A program made the translations under genes and the position numbers. Of a stretch of DNA of 64,000 bases, positions 53,629 to 64,000 are shown piece by piece. Position 1 is the stretch's first letter; every line of letters begins with the position of its first letter. Origin of the DNA: Ketobacter sp. (lineage in GTDB: Bacteria; Pseudomonadota; Gammaproteobacteria; Pseudomonadales; Ketobacteraceae); contig NZ_RCHN01000023.1 in the NCBI RefSeq assembly GCF_003671495.1, positions 249,296 through 313,295 on the forward strand, in the 5' to 3' direction. Under the pieces are notes generated by a model. That model searched no databases. It saw only the letters and a list, made by a program, of their open reading frames with translations, and was not told where the DNA came from.

Positions 53629-53662
53629 CGACGGCACACCGGTGGTAACCGATGTGCCGTCG
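53629..53662. terminator. Bidirectional terminator between esterase and katG
   Basis: CGACGGCACA pairs with TGTGCCGTCG, and an inner CGGT/ACCG extends the stem across one mismatch, with a GGTA loop. It sits exactly between two convergent stop codons. No strong U-tract is present. Confidence 0.55.
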
Positions 53663-53680
53663 AGGCGGTTCATTGCAAGG

Positions 53681-56157
<2,477 letters not shown>

Positions 56158-57690
56158 GTGGCGAAACGGTATCGGGTGGTATCGCAGGGGGCGGTGCTCA
56201 GCGGCAAACAGGAAGAGGAGGTCTATCAGGCGCTTCTCAATATCAAACTCCAGCCGCAGCAGGCTCGCGCCCTGCTAAGTGGGCCCATGGTGATCAAGGC
56301 GGACCTGGATAACCCCAAGGCGCTGCACTATGTGGACGTGTTCTCAAAATTGGGGCTGCAGGTAAAAATCGAGGGTTATCAGGCGGCTGGATCGCAGTCG
56401 GCGTCTCCTCAGGATGAAACCTTTGCGCTGCTGGAAAAAACCTTCAGCCAACCCATCGAGCCCACCGCGTTGAGCCGCGAATATCAGAAATCCATGGTGC
56501 TGGCGTTGCTGTCGGCGGTCATTGCCCCGGCCATCTACGGCGCCCTGGTGGCGGCGGTGGTGTTGGCATTGGCCTGGTATCTGTTCAGTGGGCATGTGGA
56601 ATATTTCGGCAGCATCGGTGAGCGTGCCCATAATCTTCGTCCCACTACCTGGATCGTGCTGTTGCTGGTGCCCAGCGTGATCGGCGGCATTCTGCTGTTG
56701 TTCCTGCTGTACCCGCTGTGGCCCCGGGGGCGGGCGCCGTCACCCTACATTCTCGATCGCAAAAAGAACCCAAAATTCTATTGCCTGACGGAGCAGATGG
56801 CCCAGGCCATTGGTGTACCGGCACCGGAATTCATCGAACTGATTCCGGATGTGAATGCCGCCGCGGGGCCGGTGAAAGGCATGGTGAGTCTGTGGCAGGG
56901 CAAGTTACGCCTGGTGGTCGGGTTGTCCCTGGTGTCCGGCTGTACGGTGCAGGAGCTGGTGGGCATTATCGCTCACGAGTATGGTCATTTTTCCCAGCGC
57001 AAATCCATGCTGGTGTACGCCTGGATCAATCGGGTCACCCGCTGGTTGTCGGAGTGTGCCCACGGCCAGGATTTCTGGCACCACCGCTTACTGCAGTGGC
57101 GTGAAAACTACGATGATGTGCCGGCGATCTATTTTACCCTGTTGGCCACGGACTACGCCTTGCGCGGTGTGCGCCTGCTGTTTCAACAGCTGCTGGAAAT
57201 CCACATCAAAATGACCAGTCGGGTTTCCCAGCAAATGGAATTTGATGCTGACCTGTATGAAGCAAAGGTGGTGGGCAGCGAGCGTTTTCGGGCCGGTTCC
57301 CTGTCCTTGCGCAAGCTGGCCTATGCCGCCTCCTACGTGCGTCACCACAATTTTGATGCGCTCGATCAGCGGGATAAACTGCTGAAGAATATTCCCGCGG
57401 CGGTGGAGGACATTGCCCGCCGTTATAGCGATGAGATTATGAATAAAATCGAACAGAGCCTGGGGGATGAACAAACCGAATACTGGCATTCCCATCCGGC
57501 GGACATTGAGCGCATTCGCCACGCGGAACAGGCGCAGGAGCCGGGCATACTCAGCTGTGCTTTACCGGCCAAGTTGTTGTTCAACGACTTCGACCGTCTG
57601 TGTGAGAAAAGCACCATGGGACTGTACAACGCCTATGGTATCCACGGTGCCAAAGATTACGTGGTGGACAACGATCAGGTGCTGGGTTAA
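56158..57690 (+). CDS. Membrane M48-family metallopeptidase with L7/L12-like N-terminal module
   Basis: A 510-residue protein starting with GTG (AAGGA upstream). Residues 1-72 form the same small module as in the protein at 438-1541 (RYRVVSQGAV, ARALLSGPMVIKADLD, KLGLQVKIE). Two hydrophobic helices (about 125-150 and 165-190) are followed by an M48 zinc peptidase domain: VGIIAHEYGHFSQ holds the HExxH and MEFDADLYEAKVVGS the third ligand. It should cleave or sense membrane-associated substrates, like HtpX-type peptidases. It is divergent from katG and monocistronic. Confidence 0.88.
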   Translation: MAKRYRVVSQGAVLSGKQEEEVYQALLNIKLQPQQARALLSGPMVIKADLDNPKALHYVDVFSKLGLQVKIEGYQAAGSQSASPQDETFALLEKTFSQPIEPTALSREYQKSMVLALLSAVIAPAIYGALVAAVVLALAWYLFSGHVEYFGSIGERAHNLRPTTWIVLLLVPSVIGGILLLFLLYPLWPRGRAPSPYILDRKKNPKFYCLTEQMAQAIGVPAPEFIELIPDVNAAAGPVKGMVSLWQGKLRLVVGLSLVSGCTVQELVGIIAHEYGHFSQRKSMLVYAWINRVTRWLSECAHGQDFWHHRLLQWRENYDDVPAIYFTLLATDYALRGVRLLFQQLLEIHIKMTSRVSQQMEFDADLYEAKVVGSERFRAGSLSLRKLAYAASYVRHHNFDALDQRDKLLKNIPAAVEDIARRYSDEIMNKIEQSLGDEQTEYWHSHPADIERIRHAEQAQEPGILSCALPAKLLFNDFDRLCEKSTMGLYNAYGIHGAKDYVVDNDQVLG

Positions 57691-58081
57691 GCCTCAGGCA
57701 CAGCTGGTCAATTCTGAATCAGTTGTGCCAAGGTTCACTTTTCCAATCAGACTAATTTGTGAAAGCTTTGCTTTTTGCCGGGTGCCGGTTGAAAACCCAA
57801 GAGTGATGATTTAACGTGCTCAGGCAATTGTTCAAGGATTAAGACCGGGTAAATCATTACGTCAGGAATTGGGTCCTTCTTAACAAGCTCTCTACGGAAA
57901 CGCAGTAATCTATAACGACGTGGGTTGTGTTGTGTTTGTAGTATAAAAACTGAGCTTTTTTCTCATCCCCCGCCGCGCTTGTTAACCAAGCTTTAACACT
58001 TTTCCTGCTTGCTGCACGGCAAGTATCGCCTTTGTCGTTGGCAGCGTCGTCCATATTGGAAACTGGCCGCGAGGGAGTGTT
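57691..58081. other. Intergenic region, 391 bases
   Basis: It begins with a terminator-like hairpin (57697-57729). The middle is AT-rich, with TATAAA at 57942-57947 and TATAAC at 57911-57916, but I find no convincing matching -35. The end carries the ribosome-binding site GAGGGAG of the next gene. A minus-strand frame at 57857-58393 is judged a shadow. Confidence 0.6.
57697..57729 (+). terminator. Terminator-like hairpin after the M48 gene
   Basis: GGCACAGCTG pairs with CAGTTGTGCC (one G-U pair) around a 13-base loop, seven bases after the stop codon. It is followed by AAGGTTCACTTTTCC, which has only a short T run. Confidence 0.45.
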
Positions 58082-58681
58082 ATGGCAACCCTGTTCACCG
58101 ATAAGTTGGTCGCTGACTTCAATAAGTTCAAGTGGCTGAAACGGTTGGATCAAAGCGTTATTCTCAATACCGGTGAAGCCTCGCCGGATCTTCTTAAAGT
58201 CCCCGAAAAAGATGCCCAGCGCGTGCTCAGTGAAGTGGTGCGCGTGGTGTTGGACCTGCCGCGAAATTCCACGCCGCTGGTGGTGTGGCATCACGCTGAC
58301 AGCGAACTGCTGGTGCACAGCGATCAGACCACGCTGCGTTGTACCAGTGGGGTGGTTACTGTCAGCGTGAGTGTGGAATGCGATCAGTTTCAACAGCTGA
58401 CCATTCCGGTGCCCATCGGCGTTGGCCAGAAGAAAGCCGTCAGCGGACTGGTGATGTCATCGTTCCAGGATCTGCAGGGGCCCCGGGGCCTGGTGGACAC
58501 CTGGGCCGATGCGATCATCGCCTTCGCCTGGGAATCCCTGCTGGAAGTGGCCAGCACCATCTGCGAGCAGGTGGGACGCGATGCCCGCGGATTGCCGTTG
58601 GTGCCCGGCAGCATCGGGGCAGAACCGGACCGGCTGCTGATTCAGCCGGTGTCACGTTACTCACTGAGTGCGGGGATCTGA
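58082..58681 (+). CDS. Unknown protein, partner of the giant downstream gene
   Basis: A 199-residue soluble protein without signal peptide or membrane helix. It begins MATLFTDKLVADFNKFKWLK and alternates beta-rich stretches (TPLVVWHHADSELLVHSD, SGVVTVSVSVECDQFQQLTI) with helices (DTWADAIIAFAWESLLEVAS). GAGGGAG precedes the ATG. The next gene starts two bases after its stop, so the two are coupled and probably act together. I do not recognise the family. Its lysine content (8 of 199) is normal, unlike that of its giant neighbour. Confidence 0.8.
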   Translation: MATLFTDKLVADFNKFKWLKRLDQSVILNTGEASPDLLKVPEKDAQRVLSEVVRVVLDLPRNSTPLVVWHHADSELLVHSDQTTLRCTSGVVTVSVSVECDQFQQLTIPVPIGVGQKKAVSGLVMSSFQDLQGPRGLVDTWADAIIAFAWESLLEVASTICEQVGRDARGLPLVPGSIGAEPDRLLIQPVSRYSLSAGI

Positions 58682-58683
58682 GC

Positions 58684-61600
58684 ATGGGTGCGGAAGAAAA
58701 TCTCGACGTCTTTTCCACCCTGGCGGAAGCCGTTGGCCTGACCCAGGATGGTCAGCTGCGCGGTGAATGGTTCCAGGACCCTATCGGTACGGCCAACGGC
58801 AGCAAGCGTGGCCTCAGCTCCATGATGTACACCCATCAGCAGCGGGAAGCGTTGATGAGTTTCGTGGACGATGTGCTGGGGCCGCCGGAACGGGAAACGG
58901 AAGATCAGGCGGTGTGGGTGCCGCTGTTCTCGGAATCCGGCGCCACCGTTTTTGTGGTGGTGGAGCAGGCCAGTGACAGCGCCCGGGTGGGTTTTGGCAT
59001 CGAGTATGAAAGTGGCTCGTCCACGCCGTCGGTGGCGGTGAAAGCCCATGTGCCGGTGTTCCAGTTTGCCCGTGAAGGGGGCGCGTCCATGGATGTGTCC
59101 GGCGGCCAACCGGACTGGCTGGTGCTGGGGCGTTCCGGCGCCAACATTGAGTTGTCACTGGAAGTCACCCTCTCCAACGGGGCCCCGGTGGCCGGTGAGT
59201 TGTACGTGGGCGGTGTGTTTTTATCGATCCTGATTCCCACCGATCCGGCGGACAATTTCGCTTTGGCGGTGGGCTTCCGCCGTCTGCAGTTGCCCGGCAC
59301 CCGTGTGCCAAAAGATTTCGATCTGAACGTGGATTCCCTGGCGGAATTGGGCCCGGAGTTTCTGGAATTCATGGCCGGTCTGCTGCAGGCCCAGGCAGAC
59401 GCGTTGGACCCGGCGAATCCCGATACTGCTCCCTTCGCCGCCCTGGCGGGCATGTTCGGTCTGCGTACGGTCACCGACATTCCTGCCTTTCCGTTGGAGG
59501 GGCTGATCACCCGCGGCGTGCCGGCACTGATTCAATGGCTGGAATCTATCTTCACCGTGACGGCTGCCCGCAATGCCTGGCTCGGGCAGTTCGGCGCCTT
59601 GGTGGGCGGCACGGTGAACGCCAGCCGCGGTGCCATCGAGTTCAGCTCCGGCATCATTACCGGCGCCATCGGCTTGCGGGTGGCGGCTTCCAGCGGTGGC
59701 GGGGTGCAGATCACACCCTGGACCGAAGTGGCACTGCGCCCGCAAACCGGGGCGGAAGTACGCATCAGTGCCGACCTGCTCACCACCGATACCGCCACCG
59801 GTGACATCAGCGCGTTGCCATCCCTGCAAGCCGGCGCGGTATTCGGCCGCGATGCCGGGCTGGCCACCCATCTGCTGGAGGGTGATCCGGGCATTGGCTC
59901 CATTCATCTGGGTATCAAACTGCTGTCTGGGCAGCCGGCGTTTATGCTCACCGCCCACGACGTCACCCTCGGTGGTGCTGCCCATTCCATACTGGATCTG
60001 TCCAGCCCGGAGGCGGTGCTGGACGCCGCCGGAGGTGTCATCAATTCCGCCCTGGTGAACGCGCTCAATGACCTGGGGCGCCCCGGGGAACTGGTGGCCG
60101 TCCTGCTGGGCATCAACCCGCCGGCTGGCATCACCGCCTTGAATCCCCTGGAGTTGCTTACCGATCCGTTGGCGGAACTCAAGGATTACTGGCAATCCCT
60201 GAAAGGCAATGCGAGCGCGTTTGCGGACGTGTTGGCGGCGCTGCGGGAACTGATCACCGGCGCCACCGGGGCCCTCAACGGCAGTGGCACCGAGGTGGCA
60301 CCCTGGGTGATCGAGATCGGCCCGTTGCAGGTGCTGGTGTATCTGCAGGGCGATTACATTTTCCTGGCGTTGTCTGCCGAGTTGGCCGCCACGGTGATGA
60401 CCGATTACGAAGCGGTGATGGCGGTGCGGGCCCGCATGGCACGCATTGATGTGGTGAATCCGGCGGTGCAGTTCTTCAGTGTGTTTGCCGGTGGTCTGCA
60501 TTTACGTCGCGCTGATCGCAACACCGCCCGCCTGGATCTGGGGCCGGTGGATTTATTGGCCAATGCTTTTGGCTTTGAACTGGCCTGGAACGCCCGGGAT
60601 GGGGTGGGCTTTGCCGTGGCGGCGCCCGGTTTGGCGCTGGAACTGGAAGGGGGGCTCGAAGCTTCCGGTGATGCCTCCAGCACGCTGTCCGTGAGCATTC
60701 CGTTGCCTGAGTTTCATGGGGACGGTAGCGTTACCTACAGCCCAGACTGGAATGAAATCGAGCAGGCCATAGCAGCGCTGCTGGCGCGCATAGGTTCCCC
60801 CGTGGTGGATGTACTGTTGAACCTGGTGGGCTGGTCCGGTCAGGGGGCCCGCCTGCAATTGGGGGAATTGATCAGTCATCCGGAAACGGCGTTGCGCACC
60901 TGGTTGGGGGATTTGATCCTGGATTGCAGTAACGTGCGCACTGCGTTGAGTCCGTTGGCCTATCTGATCAGTGGCTTCCGCCTGTCGGCGCCGCTGGGCA
61001 GTGGCAACGAACGGGACCCATTCCGCCTGGCCATCGCCGGGGAGCCCCGGGCGCCCGGTGTGGCGGTGTGGCTGGACCCGGGTTGCCGCCTGCCGTTAAC
61101 CCGCTACGAGCCGCCGCCGGGGTTCTTTGATCGCAGTGAGCCACCGGAGGAAGGGGTGCTGGTGGCGGCACTGCAGGATGCGGGCCGTAGCATTCCTGAT
61201 CTGAAAGACCTGCTTGTGGGTCGGCAGAGCCTGGCCCAGGGCCTTCAGAATCTGAGTGATCGAATCACCGGCACGGACGGTCTATTGGGGCAGCCTGCCG
61301 TATTGCCACCCGGCGTCAACGGGATCGATATCGAAGGCTACAGCTATCGGGAGCTGGTGGCGCTGGGTGCCATCGATGCCATTCTTATGGAAGCCCTGGA
61401 CCCGGTGCCCGGTGCCGTGCTGTATGTGGGCTGTGAAGACGTCTGGACCACCTGTTTTGATGGCCACAGTTTTGATGCCCGCAGCGGCAATGCCAGTGGC
61501 ACAGTGGACGCGAGCGGTGACGGCAGTTGGTCGTTGGCGCTGCCGGACCCGGCCGCTGCCGTGGCGGCCCGACCGGATCGCGGCGCCGTGGGTGAGCAGG

Positions 61601-64000
61601 CGGAGCGTCTGAAAACCGCGTTGGCCGGGCGTACCGCTGCCATCACGGTGGTGGCGTACGGCGCCGCCGGTGCCGCTGCCATCAAAGCAGCAGAGACCAC
61701 GCCGGCCATCGAGCGGGTGGTGACCGTGGGCAGCCCTTGGGCCCCGCTGGCCGTGTCCGGTTACACCACCGGTCTGAGCGGTGATGCTTTGCGCTTCCTG
61801 CAGCAGATTCGCCGCCCCTTTACCGAAGAACTGGATGAGCATCTGCTGGCCGGTGAATCCGGTCCGCTACTGCAGATGTCCTACGTGATTGAGCGGGCGG
61901 TGGCCGCCGCTGGATTCACCGAAAGCAAGCTGGGTGAGATTCCCCTGGCCAGTGACCAGGTGCGCCGGGCCGGGCTCAACGTGGATGCGGTGTTCGGCAA
62001 ACTGGATGGCGATACCGTGGACCGGGGCCTGGCGGAACTGGTGGCGGATGCCATCGCCTATCGCTATGAATCGCTGGCGGAGCCGGTAGGGCCACCCACC
62101 GCCTTGCACGCCGGTGTAGACCTGCCGGTGTTCGATGTCAGCCTGGGGCCGGTCCTGCTGGGTGCCGGGGCGATCCTGGAATTGATCTCCTGCGATCGCG
62201 GTGCGTCCGGTGACAGCTTTGCCGTGCACACCCACCAGCAGGTGATCCTGGATCTGCATTTCGGCGTCAATGATGGCTGGCTGATCGGCGGCCCCGGTGC
62301 GTTGCAGAACGATGTGGAAGCCCGCTGGCTGTCGGTGCGGCTGTATCTTCCTATCAATTCCGGCAGCGGCACGGGCAGCTCCGGCAGCTCTGGCAGCGGC
62401 TCAGGCTCTCCGCTCGCCAAGGCGCGTTTTATTTTTCACGAAGCCAACTGTTTCGGGGTAAAGCGGGAACGCTGGGTGATCGAACCGGATGCGGATGGCA
62501 TTGCGGCCACCCTGCCCACGTCGGAAGTGCATCTGCTGATGGCGGAAGTGATCGGTCGCCTGGCGGCGGAATCCGCTGAACTGGCCCAGTTGCTGGCGGA
62601 CCTGGGGCTGGTGCGCTCCGGCGGTTACGATCCCCAGGGCTTTGACCGTTTGATCTTCGACACCCAGTTGGTGATCACCGATGCCTTGACCCAATCGGCC
62701 ACCAGCATGGCCGGTGCGTTGCGCACCATCGGCGGTTTCACCGGCAGTGGCAGCAATCTGGCCTGGACCATCGACAGCGCCACCGTGTCATTGAATCTGC
62801 AAACCCGTTCCATTGAGGTGTCCGCCCAGCACGCTCCGGCAGAGCTGGTGCCGGTGGGTGCCTCCGTGCGCATCAACAGCAGCGGCGTGGCCGTGTCCGC
62901 TTCCCTGGGGGAAATTGATCCGGGCGCCGGTGGTATTCAGTTGCGTACTTCGATTGATACGGCCGCAGTGAGCAGCGGGCAGTTGGGCCTGGACTGGCGC
63001 TTGCCCGGTGCCGCCAACACCGCCACCATCGACTTGCTGAACCTGTCCGATCCATCGGACCTGATCCGGTTATCCGCCTCCCTGGTGCCCGCCACCCTGG
63101 CCACCGGTTTTATCAATCATCTGCGGGATGAAGCGGACGACAGCGCCCGCAGCGCCATCGACACGCTGCTGAACAGCCTCAACCTGTTGGGACCGGTGCC
63201 GGAATCCGGCCAGCGTCGCATGCTCCTGCCCTGGGCCCTGTTCCTGGACCCCATGGCCTGGTTGCAGCACGCCACCAGCGCCTGGTCGTCCGATCCTTTT
63301 GGCCAGGCGGTGATGACCCTGGACGCGGTGGCGGATTTGGTGGTGCCCGCTCGCACCGGCGCGGGGTGGCCGGTGAGCGAGGACGTTACCCTCACCTACG
63401 CCGTGGATTCCGGGCGCCTGTTGTTGGGGGTGGAGATAGACCTCAATCATACCCTGGGGACGGCGGCGATGGCGGTGTCCATCAACGGCGGCATTGCCAT
63501 CAGCAGCAATGGCTCGGTTTTGCCCCAATTGACCACCGCCGTCACCTTCGATGGCAAAGGCGTATCCCTGGCCATCTCGCCGGACATCCGCATCGCCCTG
63601 TTGCGGCCCCCGGCGGCTCCCATGCCGATCTATCCCAACGGGCCGGGTGCGGCATCGTTGCTGGCCACCGGTGCGGGCATGGCCATTCCGCTGGTGTTGA
63701 ATGCGTTGATTGCCGAACGCAGCAACCCTGCACCGTCCCTGCAAAAGGACGTGGGCCTGGCCCTGTTTGAAATCGGCGGCGCCCTTAACCTGCTGGAAGC
63801 GAACAGCTTTACCGATGCCCGTATCTCGGCGTTCGCGGCAGACCCGGTGGCGGCGCTGACGGCGAACCTGCCCAATCTGGTGGCCACCGCCATCGGGCAG
63901 CTGGCCGCGGCGTTGGACCCGGCCGGCACTGTGGTCAGCACCACCGTGGTTGGGCCTGGTATCACCCGCCTCAACCTCGGCAGCACAGCGCCACTGGCGG
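58684..64000 (+). CDS. Giant lysine-poor repeat protein, cut by the window edge
   Basis: I translated the frame codon by codon from ATG at 58684 to base 63999: 1772 codons without a stop, so the gene runs beyond the window. There is no signal peptide. By eye at least six helical segments of about 75-85 residues with similar spacing of Leu, Pro and Trp recur near residues 230, 452, 690, 1282, 1472 and 1665, separated by beta-rich stretches. A Gly/Ser linker lies at 1226-1242. Residues about 985-1025 resemble a lipase elbow (YGAAG, then VVTVGSPW) with Ala instead of the catalytic Ser. I count only 15 lysines and 6 cysteines. The family is unknown to me. Confidence 0.85.
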   Translation, partial: MGAEENLDVFSTLAEAVGLTQDGQLRGEWFQDPIGTANGSKRGLSSMMYTHQQREALMSFVDDVLGPPERETEDQAVWVPLFSESGATVFVVVEQASDSARVGFGIEYESGSSTPSVAVKAHVPVFQFAREGGASMDVSGGQPDWLVLGRSGANIELSLEVTLSNGAPVAGELYVGGVFLSILIPTDPADNFALAVGFRRLQLPGTRVPKDFDLNVDSLAELGPEFLEFMAGLLQAQADALDPANPDTAPFAALAGMFGLRTVTDIPAFPLEGLITRGVPALIQWLESIFTVTAARNAWLGQFGALVGGTVNASRGAIEFSSGIITGAIGLRVAASSGGGVQITPWTEVALRPQTGAEVRISADLLTTDTATGDISALPSLQAGAVFGRDAGLATHLLEGDPGIGSIHLGIKLLSGQPAFMLTAHDVTLGGAAHSILDLSSPEAVLDAAGGVINSALVNALNDLGRPGELVAVLLGINPPAGITALNPLELLTDPLAELKDYWQSLKGNASAFADVLAALRELITGATGALNGSGTEVAPWVIEIGPLQVLVYLQGDYIFLALSAELAATVMTDYEAVMAVRARMARIDVVNPAVQFFSVFAGGLHLRRADRNTARLDLGPVDLLANAFGFELAWNARDGVGFAVAAPGLALELEGGLEASGDASSTLSVSIPLPEFHGDGSVTYSPDWNEIEQAIAALLARIGSPVVDVLLNLVGWSGQGARLQLGELISHPETALRTWLGDLILDCSNVRTALSPLAYLISGFRLSAPLGSGNERDPFRLAIAGEPRAPGVAVWLDPGCRLPLTRYEPPPGFFDRSEPPEEGVLVAALQDAGRSIPDLKDLLVGRQSLAQGLQNLSDRITGTDGLLGQPAVLPPGVNGIDIEGYSYRELVALGAIDAILMEALDPVPGAVLYVGCEDVWTTCFDGHSFDARSGNASGTVDASGDGSWSLALPDPAAAVAARPDRGAVGEQAERLKTALAGRTAAITVVAYGAAGAAAIKAAETTPAIERVVTVGSPWAPLAVSGYTTGLSGDALRFLQQIRRPFTEELDEHLLAGESGPLLQMSYVIERAVAAAGFTESKLGEIPLASDQVRRAGLNVDAVFGKLDGDTVDRGLAELVADAIAYRYESLAEPVGPPTALHAGVDLPVFDVSLGPVLLGAGAILELISCDRGASGDSFAVHTHQQVILDLHFGVNDGWLIGGPGALQNDVEARWLSVRLYLPINSGSGTGSSGSSGSGSGSPLAKARFIFHEANCFGVKRERWVIEPDADGIAATLPTSEVHLLMAEVIGRLAAESAELAQLLADLGLVRSGGYDPQGFDRLIFDTQLVITDALTQSATSMAGALRTIGGFTGSGSNLAWTIDSATVSLNLQTRSIEVSAQHAPAELVPVGASVRINSSGVAVSASLGEIDPGAGGIQLRTSIDTAAVSSGQLGLDWRLPGAANTATIDLLNLSDPSDLIRLSASLVPATLATGFINHLRDEADDSARSAIDTLLNSLNLLGPVPESGQRRMLLPWALFLDPMAWLQHATSAWSSDPFGQAVMTLDAVADLVVPARTGAGWPVSEDVTLTYAVDSGRLLLGVEIDLNHTLGTAAMAVSINGGIAISSNGSVLPQLTTAVTFDGKGVSLAISPDIRIALLRPPAAPMPIYPNGPGAASLLATGAGMAIPLVLNALIAERSNPAPSLQKDVGLALFEIGGALNLLEANSFTDARISAFAADPVAALTANLPNLVATAIGQLAAALDPAGTVVSTTVVGPGITRLNLGSTAPLA

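Noticed and set aside
57857..58393. Minus-strand frame of 178 codons
   Set aside because: More than half is antisense to the 199-residue gene, which has a good ribosome-binding site and is coupled to the giant gene.

Overview
The window is a 64 kb stretch of chromosome from a GC-rich gammaproteobacterium. It shows no prophage, insertion sequence, rRNA, tRNA or CRISPR array. The gene content suggests a free-living, probably marine, lipid- or hydrocarbon-degrading bacterium of the Alcanivorax/Ketobacter type: a wax ester synthase/DGAT, long-chain alcohol/aldehyde oxidation genes, an enoyl-CoA isomerase, many hydrolases and esterases, three RND-type exporters and three cyclic-di-GMP enzymes. The taxonomic placement is inference from content only; coaD-yfhL, ybiT and a LpxL-type acyltransferase are ordinary gammaproteobacterial housekeeping genes.

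Layout. 1-7.6 kb: a cut-off hypothetical gene, a mosaic membrane protein (ribosomal-L7/L12-like module, zinc ribbon, TM2, pilin-like end), and an operon of gamma-glutamyltransferase, membrane fusion protein and RND pump. 7.6-13 kb: yfhL, coaD, a HAMP-GAF-GGDEF-EAL protein, a Nudix hydrolase and a lipid A-type acyltransferase. 13-17 kb: an operon of aldehyde dehydrogenase, Tat lipoprotein and GMC oxidoreductase behind a TTGACA promoter. 17-22 kb: ybiT, a glycosyltransferase and a 7TM-GGDEF protein. 22-29 kb: an enoyl-CoA isomerase, a TetR regulator and a molybdopterin oxidoreductase linked by a shared TATAAC-N4-GTTATA operator, then an AraC regulator diverging from a cupin/hydrolase pair. 29-38 kb: a second RND system behind a Na+/Ca2+ exchanger, an SDR that has lost its YxxxK motif, a small coiled-coil protein with a sigma-54-like promoter, and a lipoprotein. 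38-44 kb: thioesterase, ABM and VOC proteins, wax ester synthase, and an ABHD-type hydrolase diverging from an MMPL exporter across a perfect 32-base palindrome. 44-50 kb: a YjbR protein, a flavodoxin, a REC-PAS-GGDEF-EAL response regulator and a beta-propeller/diheme cytochrome lipoprotein. 50-58 kb: an amidohydrolase, a YopT-like C58 cysteine peptidase coupled to an esterase lipoprotein, katG, and an M48 metallopeptidase. 58-64 kb: a small unknown protein followed, two bases later, by a giant open frame of at least 1772 codons that leaves the window.

The best candidates for undescribed biology are the giant lysine-poor repeat protein with its small partner at the right edge, the stand-alone YopT-like C58 peptidase, the mosaic pilin-like protein whose N-terminal module reappears on the M48 peptidase 55 kb away, and the small TetR regulon defined by identical operator arms at two promoters.
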